A stretch of DNA of 64,000 nt from Streptomyces sp. NBC_01294. Its GTDB lineage: Bacteria; Actinomycetota; Actinomycetes; Streptomycetales; Streptomycetaceae. Shown here in pieces: positions 1-9,990 of the stretch. The notes beneath the pieces are model-generated. The model searched no databases. It was not told the DNA's origin and saw nothing but the letters and a program-made list of their open reading frames with translations. Both the position numbers and the translations under genes were made by a program. The stretch's first letter is position 1, and each line of letters begins with the position of its first letter. The stretch is from positions 4,989,501 through 5,053,500 of the forward strand of contig NZ_CP108423.1 in assembly GCF_035917235.1 (NCBI RefSeq), in the 5' to 3' direction.

Positions 1-193
1 CGAGGCGCTCGGAACCGGCGTACAGCACGACCGTGCCCCCGGTGTCGGGCCCGCCGACGGTCGCCGCGAGCCCGGAGGCGACCGCGGCCAGCGGGGTGCC
101 GGCGGGTGCGGTGACGAGTACGTCACAACTCGCGGGGGCGGGCGCGGTCTGGTGGCCGCTGCGCGACCCAAGGACGGTCAGCCGGATCTGCAT
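1..193 (-). CDS. FtsK/SpoIIIE-type ATPase, N-terminal fragment (partial)
   Basis: Only the first 64 codons are in the window; the gene runs off the left edge. The reading frame starts MQIRLTVLGSRSG and continues through CDVLVTAPAGTPLAAVASGL, which I recognise as the N-terminus of the large FHA/FtsK-type proteins of Streptomyces that sit next to the pka kinases. These are multi-domain ATPases related to EccC. The ATG at 193 was chosen because an AGAAGGGA-like ribosome binding site lies a little upstream; an in-frame ATG at 250 would add 19 residues. It is transcribed divergently from the kinase gene on the plus strand. The ATPase motifs lie outside the window, so the family call is from the N-terminus only. 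Confidence 0.6.
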   Translation of the reverse strand, partial: MQIRLTVLGSRSGHQTAPAPASCDVLVTAPAGTPLAAVASGLAATVGGPDTGGTVVLYAGSERL

Positions 194-631
194 CGCCGTC
201 AGCGGTCCCTTCTGCGCGGTGCGTGCGCCCGGCAGGGAGGTCCGGGGCATGGCTGCCCGGTCGCCCCCCACCCGGCACGGACGCGTCGTCCGGTCAGGTC
301 TGCCGGATGGCGGGGCTCCCGTCCCGTGCCGTCCGTACGGGTGCATCCTCGCACCTGTCGCGGACAACACGCCCGGGGCCCACCGATAAATGATCTTGAT
401 TGATCACGGCCCGCGGCGGACCTCGACCGGATACCGACGGCGAGCCGGGGAAAGAGGGGGAAAAACGCCTCCGGCATACCCCGCAAACATCACCCTTCGC
501 GCATATGTGCGGCAACCAACCTCCGGGGACCGGCGTCTTCCCGGGGGACACCCCCTAGAGTGGGCCGGAAAACCCATCAGGGGATCGACCACAGCAAGAC
601 GACAGCAGACGACAGCAGGGGAGCGCGAGAC
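194..631. promoter_or_regulatory. Divergent intergenic region
   Basis: This 438-bp gap separates the minus-strand FtsK-type gene from the first kinase gene and must carry both promoters. The stretch around 390-560 is less GC-rich than the flanks. An inverted repeat TGATC (391-395) and GATCA (402-406) with a 6-bp spacer is the clearest possible operator. I see no credible gene: open frames here lack ribosome binding sites or are shadows. Confidence 0.45.
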
Positions 632-2419
632 GTGCGGCCAGTCGGCAGCAAGTACCTGCTCGAGGAGCCGCTCGGGCGCGGCGCCACGGGCACTGTCTGG
701 CGTGCACGCCAGAGGGAGGCCGCCGGCGCGGAGGCGGCGGTCGCCGGGCAGCCCGGCGAGACCGTGGCCATCAAGGTCCTCAAGGAGGAGCTGGCCCAGG
801 ACCCCGACATCGTGATGCGCTTCCTGCGCGAGCGTTCGGTCCTGCTGCGCCTGACCCACCCCAACATCGTGCGCACCCGCGACCTCGTCGTCGAGGGCGA
901 TCTGCTCGCCCTGGTCATGGACCTGATCGACGGCCCGGACCTGCACAAGTACCTCCGCGAGAATGGCCCCTTCACACCCGTCGCCGCGAGCCTGCTGACC
1001 GCCCAGATCGCGGACGCGCTCGCCGCCAGCCACGCCGACGGCGTGGTGCACCGCGACCTGAAGCCGGCCAACGTGCTGCTCGACGAGCGCGGCGGCCAGA
1101 TGAAGCCGATGCTCACCGACTTCGGCATCGCCCGCCTCGCCGACTCCCCGGGCCTGACCCGCACCCACGAGTTCGTCGGCACCCCGGCCTACGTCGCCCC
1201 CGAGTCCGCGGAGGGCCGGCCGCAGACCTCCGCCGTCGACATCTACGGCGCCGGCATCCTCCTCTACGAGCTGCTCACCGGCCGCCCGCCGTTCGCCGGC
1301 GGCAACGCGCTCGAAGTGCTCCACCGCCACCTCAGCGAGGAGCCGCAGCGCCCCTCGACCGTGCCTGAGCCGCTGTGGACGGTCATCGAGCGCTGCCTGC
1401 GCAAGGAGCCGAACGAGCGCCCCAGCGCCGTGAGCCTGGCCCGCGGCCTGCGCGTGGTCGCCGCCGGCATCGGCGTGCACTCCTCGGCCGCCGAGGTCGA
1501 GGCCGCGCTCGGCGTCGGCGCGCTGCTCGCGCCCGACCCCTCGCCGGCGCCGGTCCCCGAGACCCCGGGCGCCGCGGACCCCACCCAGATGCTCCCGTCC
1601 GGGGCGGGCGGGCCCGCGGGCGCCTACGACCCGAACGCCATGACCAGCGTCATGCCGCCGGTCGGCGCGGCCGACGCCACCTCGGTGCTGCAGAGCACAG
1701 GGACCCCCGGGGCCGACCCGACCTCCGTGATGCCCCCCGTACAGCGGCCGGACCAGCCGCATCCGTGGCAGTCGCAGATGCAGGCCGCCCGCGACCGCAA
1801 CGAGCAGACGCAGATCCAGTACCTCGACCCGAACGAGGACCCGCTGCGCCGCCGTCCGCAGCGGCAGGCGCCCCCGCCGCCGCAGCACCGGCCCCAGCAG
1901 CCCCAGCAGCAGCCGTACGGGCAGGGTCCGCCGCAGCAGCAGTACCAGCAGCCGCAGCAGCCCCAGTACCGCCGGCCGCAGCAGCCGCCCCAGCAGCAGT
2001 ACGCGCCGCCCCCGCCGCCGCAGCACTACCAGCCGCAGCAGCACCAGCCCCAGCCGTACCAGCAGCAGCCTCAGGCGCAGCAGCCCCAGTACCGCCAGCC
2101 CCAGCCGCAGCAGCAGCCCCCGCAGGCTCCGCCGCCGCAGCGGCCGGCTCCCCGGGAGCCGCGCGAGCCGCGCCGCCGCAGCGCCAACCCGGTGCGGATC
2201 CCCGGCCTCGGCTGCCTCAAGGGCTGCCTGGTCGTGATCCTGATGTTCTTCGTGGCGGGCTGGCTGGTCTGGGAGCTCACCCCGCTCCAGGAGTGGGTCG
2301 GCACGGGCCGGGGCTGGTGGGACCAGCTGTGGACCTGGGGCTCGGACGTCGTCGACTGGGTCGGCACGGTCGGGGACGCCACGGGCTCGACGGGCTCCTC
2401 GGGGTCCACCCAGCCCTGA
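632..2419 (+). CDS. pkaA: Membrane-anchored Ser/Thr protein kinase (PkaA-like)
   Basis: A eukaryotic-type (Hanks) Ser/Thr kinase of 595 residues that phosphorylates proteins at the inner face of the membrane. The kinase domain fills about residues 5-265: glycine loop GRGATGTVW, lysine in VAIKVL, catalytic HRDLKPANVLL, DFGIA, and an APE-type motif. Then comes a low-complexity linker rich in Pro and Gln (about residues 385-520) and one transmembrane segment near residues 530-550, with a short Trp-rich tail outside. GTG at 632 is preferred over the ATG 24 codons upstream because of AGGGGAG just before it and because the kinase fold begins at once. No PASTA domains are seen, so it is not PknB-like. 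It stands in tandem with a second kinase, as pkaA and pkaB do in S. coelicolor. Confidence 0.85.
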   Translation: MRPVGSKYLLEEPLGRGATGTVWRARQREAAGAEAAVAGQPGETVAIKVLKEELAQDPDIVMRFLRERSVLLRLTHPNIVRTRDLVVEGDLLALVMDLIDGPDLHKYLRENGPFTPVAASLLTAQIADALAASHADGVVHRDLKPANVLLDERGGQMKPMLTDFGIARLADSPGLTRTHEFVGTPAYVAPESAEGRPQTSAVDIYGAGILLYELLTGRPPFAGGNALEVLHRHLSEEPQRPSTVPEPLWTVIERCLRKEPNERPSAVSLARGLRVVAAGIGVHSSAAEVEAALGVGALLAPDPSPAPVPETPGAADPTQMLPSGAGGPAGAYDPNAMTSVMPPVGAADATSVLQSTGTPGADPTSVMPPVQRPDQPHPWQSQMQAARDRNEQTQIQYLDPNEDPLRRRPQRQAPPPPQHRPQQPQQQPYGQGPPQQQYQQPQQPQYRRPQQPPQQQYAPPPPPQHYQPQQHQPQPYQQQPQAQQPQYRQPQPQQQPPQAPPPQRPAPREPREPRRRSANPVRIPGLGCLKGCLVVILMFFVAGWLVWELTPLQEWVGTGRGWWDQLWTWGSDVVDWVGTVGDATGSTGSSGSTQP

Positions 2420-2579
2420 AGGGAACCCCGGTAGCGCCGACTTCGTGGATTTGTCGACTTCTGGGGCGTGATTTCGCCCGCAGAAGTGAAGGTCGCCGCG
2501 AATCCGGCCCCCTGGCGGCCTCCAACGCCCATCCGGCCGCGTAGCTTTGGTGCGTACGCCAGCCGCTGAGGGAGCAGTC

Positions 2580-3827
2580 GTGGCACGGAAGATCGGCAGC
2601 CGGTACACCGCGCACCAGATCCTGGGGCGCGGGAGCGCGGGCACGGTGTGGCTGGGCGAGGGTCCTGACGGGCCCGTCGCCGTCAAACTGCTGCGCGAGG
2701 ACCTCGCGTCCGACCAGGAACTGGTCGGACGGTTCGTCCAGGAGCGCAGCGCGCTCCTCGGCCTGGACCATCCGCACGTCGTCTCCGTCCGCGACCTCGT
2801 CGTGGACGGCAACGACCTCGCCCTCGTCATGGACCTCGTCCGCGGTACGGACCTGCGCACGCGCCTCGACCGCGAGCGGCGGCTCGCCCCCGAGGCGGCC
2901 GTCGCGATCGTCGCGGACGTCGCCGACGCGCTGGCCGCCGCGCACGCGGCGGGGGTCGTCCACCGGGACGTCAAGCCGGAGAACGTCCTGCTGGACATGC
3001 AGGGCCCGCTCGGCCCCGGCGGCGCGCATCCCGCGCTGCTGACCGACTTCGGCGTGGCCAAGCTGATCGACTCGCCCCGGCGGGCCTCCGCGGGCCGGGC
3101 CTCGGCCCCCACGACCCGGATCATCGGCACCCCGGACTACCTGGCCCCCGAGATCGTGGAGGGCCTGCCCCCGCGGGCGGCGGTGGACATATACGCCCTG
3201 GCCACCGTCCTGTACGAGCTGCTGGCCGGTTTCACCCCCTTCGGCGGCGGCCACCCCGGCGCGGTCCTGCGGCGGCACGTGACCGAGACGGTCGTCCCGC
3301 TGCCGGGGATCCCCGACGAGCTGTGGCAGCTCATCGTGCAGTGCCTGGCCAAGGCCCCGGCCTCGCGGCTGCGGGCCTCGGAGCTGTCGGTCCGGCTGCG
3401 GGACATGCTGCCGATGCTGGCCGGCATGCCGCCGCTGGACGTGGACGAGCCGGACGACGCGGAACCGGACCCCGAGCCCTCGGAGGAGCCGGCCGCCGAT
3501 CCGGTACGGCGGCGGGGCGTGGTCCCGCTGGTGCCGGGGTCCGCGACGGACTCCAACCGTGACACCCACACCTCGATGCGGGTGCCGGGGCCGGACGAGC
3601 TGGCGGGCGGGGCGCTGGGCACGGCGCGGGTCCCGCGGCCGGCCGGCGGGCACCGGCCGGGCGCGGCCCGGCACCGGGCGGAGGCTGCGCGCAAGCGGCG
3701 GCTGGTGCTGTCCGTGTGTGCCGTGGCGTTGGCCGCCGCCGTGGGCCTGGGCGGCTGGCTGGCCTTCTCCGGGGGCGATGAGCCCCCACCCCAGGACAGC
3801 AAGCAGTCGGTCCCGCGGGTCCCGTAG
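2580..3827 (+). CDS. pkaB: Ser/Thr protein kinase (PkaB-like)
   Basis: Second Hanks-type Ser/Thr kinase, 415 residues. Visible motifs in order: GRGSAGTVW, VAVKLL, HRDVKPENVLL, DFGVAK, and LAPEIVEGLPP after a disordered activation segment. A Pro/Asp/Glu-rich linker follows from about residue 280, then a transmembrane segment (LSVCAVALAAAVGLGGWLAF) close to the C-terminus and a short tail ending RVP. The GTG at 2580 has GAGGGA 6-8 bases upstream and is preferred to a start 11 codons earlier. It follows pkaA by 160 bp, so it could be co-transcribed or have its own promoter. No extracellular sensor domain is present. Confidence 0.85.
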   Translation: MARKIGSRYTAHQILGRGSAGTVWLGEGPDGPVAVKLLREDLASDQELVGRFVQERSALLGLDHPHVVSVRDLVVDGNDLALVMDLVRGTDLRTRLDRERRLAPEAAVAIVADVADALAAAHAAGVVHRDVKPENVLLDMQGPLGPGGAHPALLTDFGVAKLIDSPRRASAGRASAPTTRIIGTPDYLAPEIVEGLPPRAAVDIYALATVLYELLAGFTPFGGGHPGAVLRRHVTETVVPLPGIPDELWQLIVQCLAKAPASRLRASELSVRLRDMLPMLAGMPPLDVDEPDDAEPDPEPSEEPAADPVRRRGVVPLVPGSATDSNRDTHTSMRVPGPDELAGGALGTARVPRPAGGHRPGAARHRAEAARKRRLVLSVCAVALAAAVGLGGWLAFSGGDEPPPQDSKQSVPRVP

Positions 3828-3837
3828 CCTGCGGCCC

Positions 3838-4063
3838 GGCCTCCTGGGGCTCCGCCCCAGACCCCGCGCCTCAAACGCCGGCGAGGCTCAAAAGATCGCC
3901 TCAAACGCCGGCGGGGCTGGAAGAGCGCCTCAAACGCCGGCGAGGCTGGAAAGATCGCCGGCGGGGCTGGGTTTTCCAGCCCCGCCGGCGTTTGAGGCGC
4001 GGGCGCGGAGCGCCGTAGGGGTGCGGGCGCGGAGCCCCGGCGGGGTGCGGGGCGGAGCCCCGT
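3838..4063. repeat. Intergenic palindromic repeat cluster (CTCAAACGCCGGCG unit)
   Basis: At least three direct copies of a unit containing TCAAACGCCGGCG (near 3871, 3901 and 3930) are followed by an inverted copy (CGCCGGCGTTTGAGG, ending near 3998). Flanking GGGGCTCCGCCCC-type hairpins occur at both ends. The same unit and hairpin recur at 18,360-18,520. This is the GC-rich dispersed intergenic repeat common in Streptomyces. It lies between convergent genes and probably acts as a bidirectional terminator or an inert repeat. Confidence 0.75.
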
Positions 4064-5065
4064 TTAGACGCCGACCAGTTCCGGGTGCCAGCGCCGCGCC
4101 ACGGCCGGGTGCGCGCGGACCCAGCCCTTCAGCTCGTTGCGGCCGTACTCGGCGTGCAGCGGGTTCGACGCGTCGTGCGCGATGCCCGGCGCCGAGCGCA
4201 GGTAGTCGCCCGGGACCGTGTCGACGACCGCGTCGAGGCGCGGGTTGTAGAAGAACGGGACCGAATACCGCTCCACCGCACCCGGCGGGCTGACCACCCG
4301 GTGGTCGGTCGCCGTCAGGTAGCCCTCGGTCGCGATCTCCAGCAGCTCGCCCAGGTTCACCACGAACGCGCCCGGCAGCGGCGGCACGTCCACGTAGCCC
4401 CCGTCGCGGACGACCTGGAGGCCTCCCACCGAGTCCTGCAGCAGCAGGGTCAGGAAGCCGTAGTCCTTGTGCGCGCCGACGCCCTGGTCCGCGCCGGACG
4501 GGGCCGACCCCGGGTAGCGGATCAGCTTGGTGTGCAGATGGGGGCGGTCCGCGAAGGCCTCGTCGAAGAAGTCCGCCGGGGCGCCGATCGAGGTGAGGAG
4601 CTCCTGGAGCAGACGGTGGGCCACCGCCGCGAGCCGGGACTGCCAGTCCAGGACCGCCGTGCGGAGCTCCGGCAGGGCGGCCGGCCACTGGTTGGGGCCC
4701 TCCAGCCACAGGTACGCCGGGTCGTCCGGCCCCACCGCCGGCGCGGGGCGCTCGGCGCCGACGTCCAGCTGGTCCCGCCAGTCGGAGGCCCCACCGGTCA
4801 GCTCGTGGCCGATCCGGGTGTAGCCGCGGAAGTGCGGGGAGTTCAGATTGCTCACGGCCAGCCGGTCGGCCTCCGGGAGGGAGAAGAAGGCCCTGGTCAG
4901 GTCCAGGATGCGGGCGCTCTCGGCGGCGGTCACGCCATGCCCGGTCAGGTGCAGGAAACCGGTGTCCCTGGCGGCTGCGTGCAGCTGCTTCAGGAAGTCG
5001 GCCCGCTGGGCCGGGTCGTCGGCCTGGGACAGGTCCAGGACGGGGAGAGTGTGCGCGGACGGCAT
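4064..5065 (-). CDS. 2-oxoglutarate/Fe(II)-dependent oxygenase (isopenicillin N synthase-like)
   Basis: 333-residue soluble oxygenase of the IPNS/2OG-Fe(II) family. The N-terminal DIOX_N-type region (LPVLDLSQADD ... GFLHLTGHGV) is followed by the jelly-roll core. Iron ligands are visible as H199-K-D201 and distal H255 (DHRVV); R266 in RYSVPFF should bind 2-oxoglutarate. The substrate cannot be told from sequence. ATG at 5065 is preceded by CGGAG. A short Cys-containing leader ORF (5200-5289, same strand) lies upstream and suggests sulfur- or cysteine-linked control. Convergent with pkaB across a repeat cluster. The equivalent S. coelicolor gene is, from memory, next to prfB. Confidence 0.85.
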   Translation of the reverse strand: MPSAHTLPVLDLSQADDPAQRADFLKQLHAAARDTGFLHLTGHGVTAAESARILDLTRAFFSLPEADRLAVSNLNSPHFRGYTRIGHELTGGASDWRDQLDVGAERPAPAVGPDDPAYLWLEGPNQWPAALPELRTAVLDWQSRLAAVAHRLLQELLTSIGAPADFFDEAFADRPHLHTKLIRYPGSAPSGADQGVGAHKDYGFLTLLLQDSVGGLQVVRDGGYVDVPPLPGAFVVNLGELLEIATEGYLTATDHRVVSPPGAVERYSVPFFYNPRLDAVVDTVPGDYLRSAPGIAHDASNPLHAEYGRNELKGWVRAHPAVARRWHPELVGV

Positions 5066-5199
5066 GACGGCTCCGTTTCGGATGTCACGGGGTCCTGTTC
5101 CCCTTGTGGTGTCGGGGGCCGCGGGCGGGGAGGGTCGCCGGCGGGGATGGTGCCGGGACCGCGTGAGCCGCGTACAGGACCAAGTCGGATCGGGGTGGA

Positions 5200-5289
5200 T
5201 CAGGCTTGGGGTTGGTCCGGCGGCAGACAGCTCGTCGTCGTGACACGCATGTGGTCCACATGGCGGCGCTTGACGAGGAGAACGGTCAT
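5200..5289 (-). CDS. Putative cysteine-type leader peptide
   Basis: 29-codon ORF reading MTVLLVKRRHVDHMRVTTTSC and ending in Pro/Gln-rich residues. The core RRHVD-x2-RV-x4-C matches the conserved actinobacterial 'putative leader peptide' family (consensus close to RRHVDLxRVxSxxC) usually found before sulfur-metabolism and transport genes. There, ribosome progress at the Cys codon is thought to control the downstream gene. It starts about 225 bp upstream of the 2OG-Fe(II) oxygenase on the same strand. The His-Met in place of the usual Leu is a deviation. It also lies in the divergent promoter region of prfB. Confidence 0.6.
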   Translation of the reverse strand: MTVLLVKRRHVDHMRVTTTSCLPPDQPQA

Positions 5290-5380
5290 AGGGTGAGCGT
5301 ACGCCCGTGCGAGCCGTCATCAGTACGGGTGATCCGGCCTGCCCGGACGGCGTTGTCCGAGGACCGGCTACGCTGGACCC

Positions 5381-6490
<1,110 letters not shown>

Positions 6491-6528
6491 CGCAGACCAC
6501 ATCACGCGGAGCGCGCGCAGACGCAACA

Positions 6529-6567
6529 CACGAGGGCCCGGACACCGATGGTGTCCGGGCCCTCGTG
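6529..6567. terminator. Bidirectional hairpin terminator after prfB
   Basis: Perfect 17-bp inverted repeat (6529-6545 and 6551-6567) with a 5-base loop, between convergent prfB and the zinc-ribbon gene. No clear T-run, as usual in Streptomyces. Confidence 0.85.
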
Positions 6568-6612
6568 TTCGAGTGTGATCGGTACGCGGCACGGAGACCG
6601 CGGGCACCGCGA

Positions 6613-6807
6613 CTAGGCGGTCTGCTGGGCCACCAGTACCAGAGCGGCCACGAGGACCACCATGAGCACGATGAGGGCCACGGGGTTCAGGCCGGAGAAG
6701 GGGCCCTCCTGCTGCTGGAGGCGCTCCCGGTTCGCCCGGCACACCGGGCAGCGGCCCTGGCTGACGGGTGCGGCGCAGTTCGCGCACACGAGCCGGTCAT
6801 ATGTCAT
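6613..6807 (-). CDS. Small zinc-ribbon membrane protein
   Basis: 64-residue protein with an N-terminal zinc ribbon (CANCAAPVSQGRCPVC, four Cys as CxxC-x8-CxxC) and one C-terminal transmembrane helix (LNPVALIVLMVVLVAALVLV). It should be membrane-anchored with the zinc ribbon facing the cytoplasm. The ATG at 6807 is preceded by AGGAGGAG. It is conserved between prfB and ftsE in Streptomyces as I remember the locus; the function is not known. Confidence 0.8.
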   Translation of the reverse strand: MTYDRLVCANCAAPVSQGRCPVCRANRERLQQQEGPFSGLNPVALIVLMVVLVAALVLVAQQTA

Positions 6808-7044
6808 GCGCTCCTCCTCTCGTCCCCTCGGTCGTGTCGATGCCTATAACGGCGTGGGGAACCAGACCGTTCCCCCTACCACTGTGCCAGCTTCGCCGAC
6901 ATTCGGCGCGGCCCGTCCGGGCAATCACGCTCAGGACCCCCCATGACCCCGGGATAAATCGGGCAAGTCCGGATGCCGGGTCCACACCTCGCGCCCGTTC
7001 GCGTATGGTCACGCACACCTACTCCCGGCGACCGTGGTGCACCC

Positions 7045-7734
7045 GTGATCCGATTCGACAGTGTCTCCAAGTCCTACCCGAAGCAGAGCCGTCCCGCACT
7101 CAGAGAAGTCTCCCTCGACATCGCGAAGGGCGAGTTCGTCTTCCTGGTCGGCTCCTCCGGCTCCGGCAAGTCCACGTTCCTGCGCCTCCTGCTGCGCGAG
7201 GAGCGGGCGAGCCACGGCCAGGTGCACGTCCTGGGCAAGGACCTCGCCAAGCTCTCCAACTGGAAGGTCCCGCAGATGCGGCGCCAGTTGGGGACCGTCT
7301 TCCAGGACTTCCGCCTGCTGCCCAACAAGACGGTGGCCGAGAACGTGGCCTTCGCGCAGGAGGTCATCGGCAAGCCGCGGGGCGAGATCCGCAAGGCCGT
7401 CCCGCAGGTCCTCGAACTGGTCGGTCTGGGCGGCAAGGAGGAGCGGATGCCCGGCGAGCTCTCCGGCGGTGAGCAGCAGCGCGTGGCCATCGCCCGCGCC
7501 TTCGTCAACCGCCCCGCCCTGCTGATCGCGGACGAGCCCACCGGCAACCTCGACCCGCAGACCTCCGTCGGGATCATGAAGCTGCTGGACCGGATCAACC
7601 GGACCGGCACCACCGTGATCATGGCGACGCACGATCAGCAGATCGTGGACCAGATGCGCAAGCGCGTCATCGAACTCGAACAGGGCCGACTCGTACGCGA
7701 CCAGTCGCGCGGCGTCTACGGCTACCAGCACTGA
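7045..7734 (+). CDS. ftsE: Cell division ABC transporter ATP-binding protein FtsE
   Basis: 229-residue ATPase that works with FtsX to activate peptidoglycan hydrolysis at division. Walker [11 protein letters not shown]-loop in VFQDFRLLP, signature [14 protein letters not shown], Walker B LLIADEPT and the switch His in MATHD are all present. GTG at 7045 (VIRFDSVSK) gives the standard FtsE length; the longer frame from 6973 has no family support. ftsX starts 17 bp after the stop, so they form an operon. Confidence 0.96.
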   Translation: MIRFDSVSKSYPKQSRPALREVSLDIAKGEFVFLVGSSGSGKSTFLRLLLREERASHGQVHVLGKDLAKLSNWKVPQMRRQLGTVFQDFRLLPNKTVAENVAFAQEVIGKPRGEIRKAVPQVLELVGLGGKEERMPGELSGGEQQRVAIARAFVNRPALLIADEPTGNLDPQTSVGIMKLLDRINRTGTTVIMATHDQQIVDQMRKRVIELEQGRLVRDQSRGVYGYQH

Positions 7735-7751
7735 AAGGCCCTTGAGACGTC

Positions 7752-8714
7752 ATGCGCGCCCAGTTCGTCATGTCGGAGATCGGCGTCGGCCTCCGTCGCA
7801 ATCTCACCATGACCTTCGCGGTCATCATCTCGGTGGCCCTGTCACTGGCCCTGTTCGGCGGCTCCCTGCTCATGAGCGAGCAGGTGAGCAGGATGAAGGG
7901 CTACTGGTACGACAAGGCCAACATCTCGATCTACCTCTGCAACAAGCAGGACGCCCAGGAGGCCGGTGAGGCCGCGGCCAAGGCCAAGGAATCGGGCGCC
8001 ACGGGGGTCACGGTCTGCGGCAAGGGCGCCGTGACCGACGAGCAGAAGAAGCAGATCGAGTCCGAGCTCAAGCAGATGTCCCTGGTCAAGTCGGTGGCCT
8101 ACGAGTCGGCCGACGAGGCGTACAAGCACTACCAGGAGCAGTACGGCCACACCGCGCTGGCCTCCTCCATCACGCCCGACCAGATGCAGGAGTCCTTCCG
8201 GGTCAAGCTCAAGAACCCGGAGAAGTACAAGGTGGTCACCTCCGCCTTCGTGGGCCGCGACGGCATCCACACCGTCGACGACCAGCGCCAGGCGATCGAC
8301 GACCTCTTCCGGATCCTCAACTACCTCAACATCGCCGCCATCGCGATCATGCTGATCATGCTGATCGTGGCGCTGCTGCTGATCGTCAACACCGTGCGCG
8401 TCTCGGCGTTCAGCCGCAGGCGGGAGACCGGGATCATGCGGCTGGTGGGTGCGTCCAGCTTCTACATCCAGGTCCCCTTCATCATGGAGGCCGCCGTCGC
8501 GGGCCTCATCGGCGCGCTCTTCGCCTGCGCCATGCTCGTCTCCGGGCAGTACTTCGTGATCGACCACGGCGTCGGACTGCGGGACAAGATCCAGCTGATC
8601 GACTTCATGGGCTGGGGATCGGTGCTGGCCAAGCTCCCGTACGTGTTGTTCATCGGCCTCCTGATGCCCTCCATGGCCGCCTTCATCGCCCTGCGCAAGT
8701 ACCTGAAGGTGTGA
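7752..8714 (+). CDS. ftsX: Cell division membrane protein FtsX
   Basis: 320-residue permease-like partner of FtsE. An N-terminal transmembrane helix (about residues 18-40) is followed by a large extracytoplasmic domain (about 45-185) and three further helices (about 190-215, 240-265, 285-310). The extracytoplasmic domain would contact cell-wall hydrolases or their activators. The sequence opens MRAQFVMSEIGVGLRRNLTMT, typical of actinobacterial FtsX. Confidence 0.96.
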   Translation: MRAQFVMSEIGVGLRRNLTMTFAVIISVALSLALFGGSLLMSEQVSRMKGYWYDKANISIYLCNKQDAQEAGEAAAKAKESGATGVTVCGKGAVTDEQKKQIESELKQMSLVKSVAYESADEAYKHYQEQYGHTALASSITPDQMQESFRVKLKNPEKYKVVTSAFVGRDGIHTVDDQRQAIDDLFRILNYLNIAAIAIMLIMLIVALLLIVNTVRVSAFSRRRETGIMRLVGASSFYIQVPFIMEAAVAGLIGALFACAMLVSGQYFVIDHGVGLRDKIQLIDFMGWGSVLAKLPYVLFIGLLMPSMAAFIALRKYLKV

Positions 8715-8781
8715 CAAGCGCCCCGCTAGCGGTCCGGCCAACCATCCGTACCGGAGCGGGGCTTGTCCTAGACTCGGCGCC

Positions 8782-9972
8782 ATGCCGGGTCTGCCCGCCT
8801 TCTGTCTCCGGCCCCGCGACCTGCGTCGCGGGGCCGTTTTGACGTTGGCCTTCCTCGCCGCCGTCGCCACCGGTGCCTTAACCGGATGCTGGGACCGCGA
8901 GGACGCCGCCGCGGCCGCCGCGGCCGCCGCGGTCCGTACGGACCTCCCCGCTTCCGGTGCCCCCCGTGAGGCGGGCACCGCCGACCGCGACGCGGTGGCC
9001 CGCGCCGCCGCCGAGGCCGTGGCCGAGGGGAAGTCGGGCAAGAAGGCGGCCCAGGACGTGGTCAGCCGCAGCGGAGACCGCTGGGGCACCGTCTACGACC
9101 AGGGCGAGTACGCCGCCTTCGCCGAGGGCCTCGACGGTCACTGGACCGGCGTCGGGGTCTGGGCCGGGCGCGCCCACGACGGCGTGATCAAGGTCGACAA
9201 GGTCCAGCCCGGCAGCCCCGCCGCACGGGCCGGCCTGCGCGCCGGGGACCGGCTGCTGAGCGTCGACGGGCACGCCGTCACCGGCCTCACCGTGACCGAC
9301 GTGGTCGCCCTGCTGCGCGGCGCGGCCGGCACCCCCGTGGTGCTGAACCTGAGCCGGGACGGCGCCGACCTCACCGAGACCGTCCGCCGCGAGCAGCTGC
9401 GCACCGAGCCGGTGACCGTACGCCAGCGCGCGGACGGCGTCACCGTCATCAAGGTCATCTCCTTCACCCGCGGTTCCGGCGAGCGGGTCAGGGCAGCCGT
9501 CCGCGCGGCACCGCCCGGCGCCGGGGTGGTGCTCGACCTGCGCGGCAATCCGGGCGGGCTGGTCGCCGAGGCGGTCACGGCAGCCTCAGCCTTCCTGGAC
9601 GGCGGGCTCGTGGCGACGTACGACGTACGGGGCGACCAGCGCGTCCTGCACGCGGCCCCGGGCGGGGACACGGCCCGGCCGCTGGTGGCCCTCGTCGACG
9701 GCGGCACGATGAGTGCGGCCGAGCTGGTGACGGGCGCCCTCCAGGACCGGGGCCGGGCGGTGGCGGTCGGCAGCCGGACCTTCGGCAAGGGTTCGGTGCA
9801 GATGCCGACCGAGCTCCCGGACGGCTCGGTGGCCGAGCTGACGGTGGGCACGTACCGCACGCCGGCGGGCCGCAGCCTGGACGGCAGCGGCATCACGCCG
9901 GACGTGGCGGCGGGCGACCGGGTCGAGGAACGGGCCGTCACGGTATTGGGTGGCCTCGGGGTGGGTCCATAG
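8782..9972 (+). CDS. S41-family (CtpA-like) protease, lipoprotein with PDZ domain and TTA codon
   Basis: 396-residue carboxyl-terminal processing protease. The N-terminus has a signal peptide with lipobox LTGC (Cys36), so it should be lipid-anchored outside the membrane. A PDZ domain occupies about residues 135-210; the S41 catalytic core follows with Ser311 (GGTMSAAEL) and Lys336 (FGKGSVQ). Leu33, in the signal peptide, is coded by TTA (8878-8880). TTA codons in Streptomyces are read only by the bldA tRNA, so translation may be linked to development. It sits just after ftsEX and just before smpB. An interrupted inverted repeat (8715-8765) lies upstream. Confidence 0.9.
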   Translation: MPGLPAFCLRPRDLRRGAVLTLAFLAAVATGALTGCWDREDAAAAAAAAAVRTDLPASGAPREAGTADRDAVARAAAEAVAEGKSGKKAAQDVVSRSGDRWGTVYDQGEYAAFAEGLDGHWTGVGVWAGRAHDGVIKVDKVQPGSPAARAGLRAGDRLLSVDGHAVTGLTVTDVVALLRGAAGTPVVLNLSRDGADLTETVRREQLRTEPVTVRQRADGVTVIKVISFTRGSGERVRAAVRAAPPGAGVVLDLRGNPGGLVAEAVTAASAFLDGGLVATYDVRGDQRVLHAAPGGDTARPLVALVDGGTMSAAELVTGALQDRGRAVAVGSRTFGKGSVQMPTELPDGSVAELTVGTYRTPAGRSLDGSGITPDVAAGDRVEERAVTVLGGLGVGP

Positions 9973-9990
9973 TGCGAAAATGACCGCACT

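Noticed and set aside
1860..2150. CAG/CCG-rich tract considered as a non-coding repeat
   Set aside because: It is the Pro/Gln-rich linker of the PkaA-like kinase, in frame and followed by a transmembrane helix.
404..3130. Long minus-strand open frame of 908 codons opposite the two kinases
   Set aside because: It is the antisense shadow of GC-rich kinase genes: composition is Arg/Gly-rich, there is no domain, and the plus-strand frames have complete kinase motifs.
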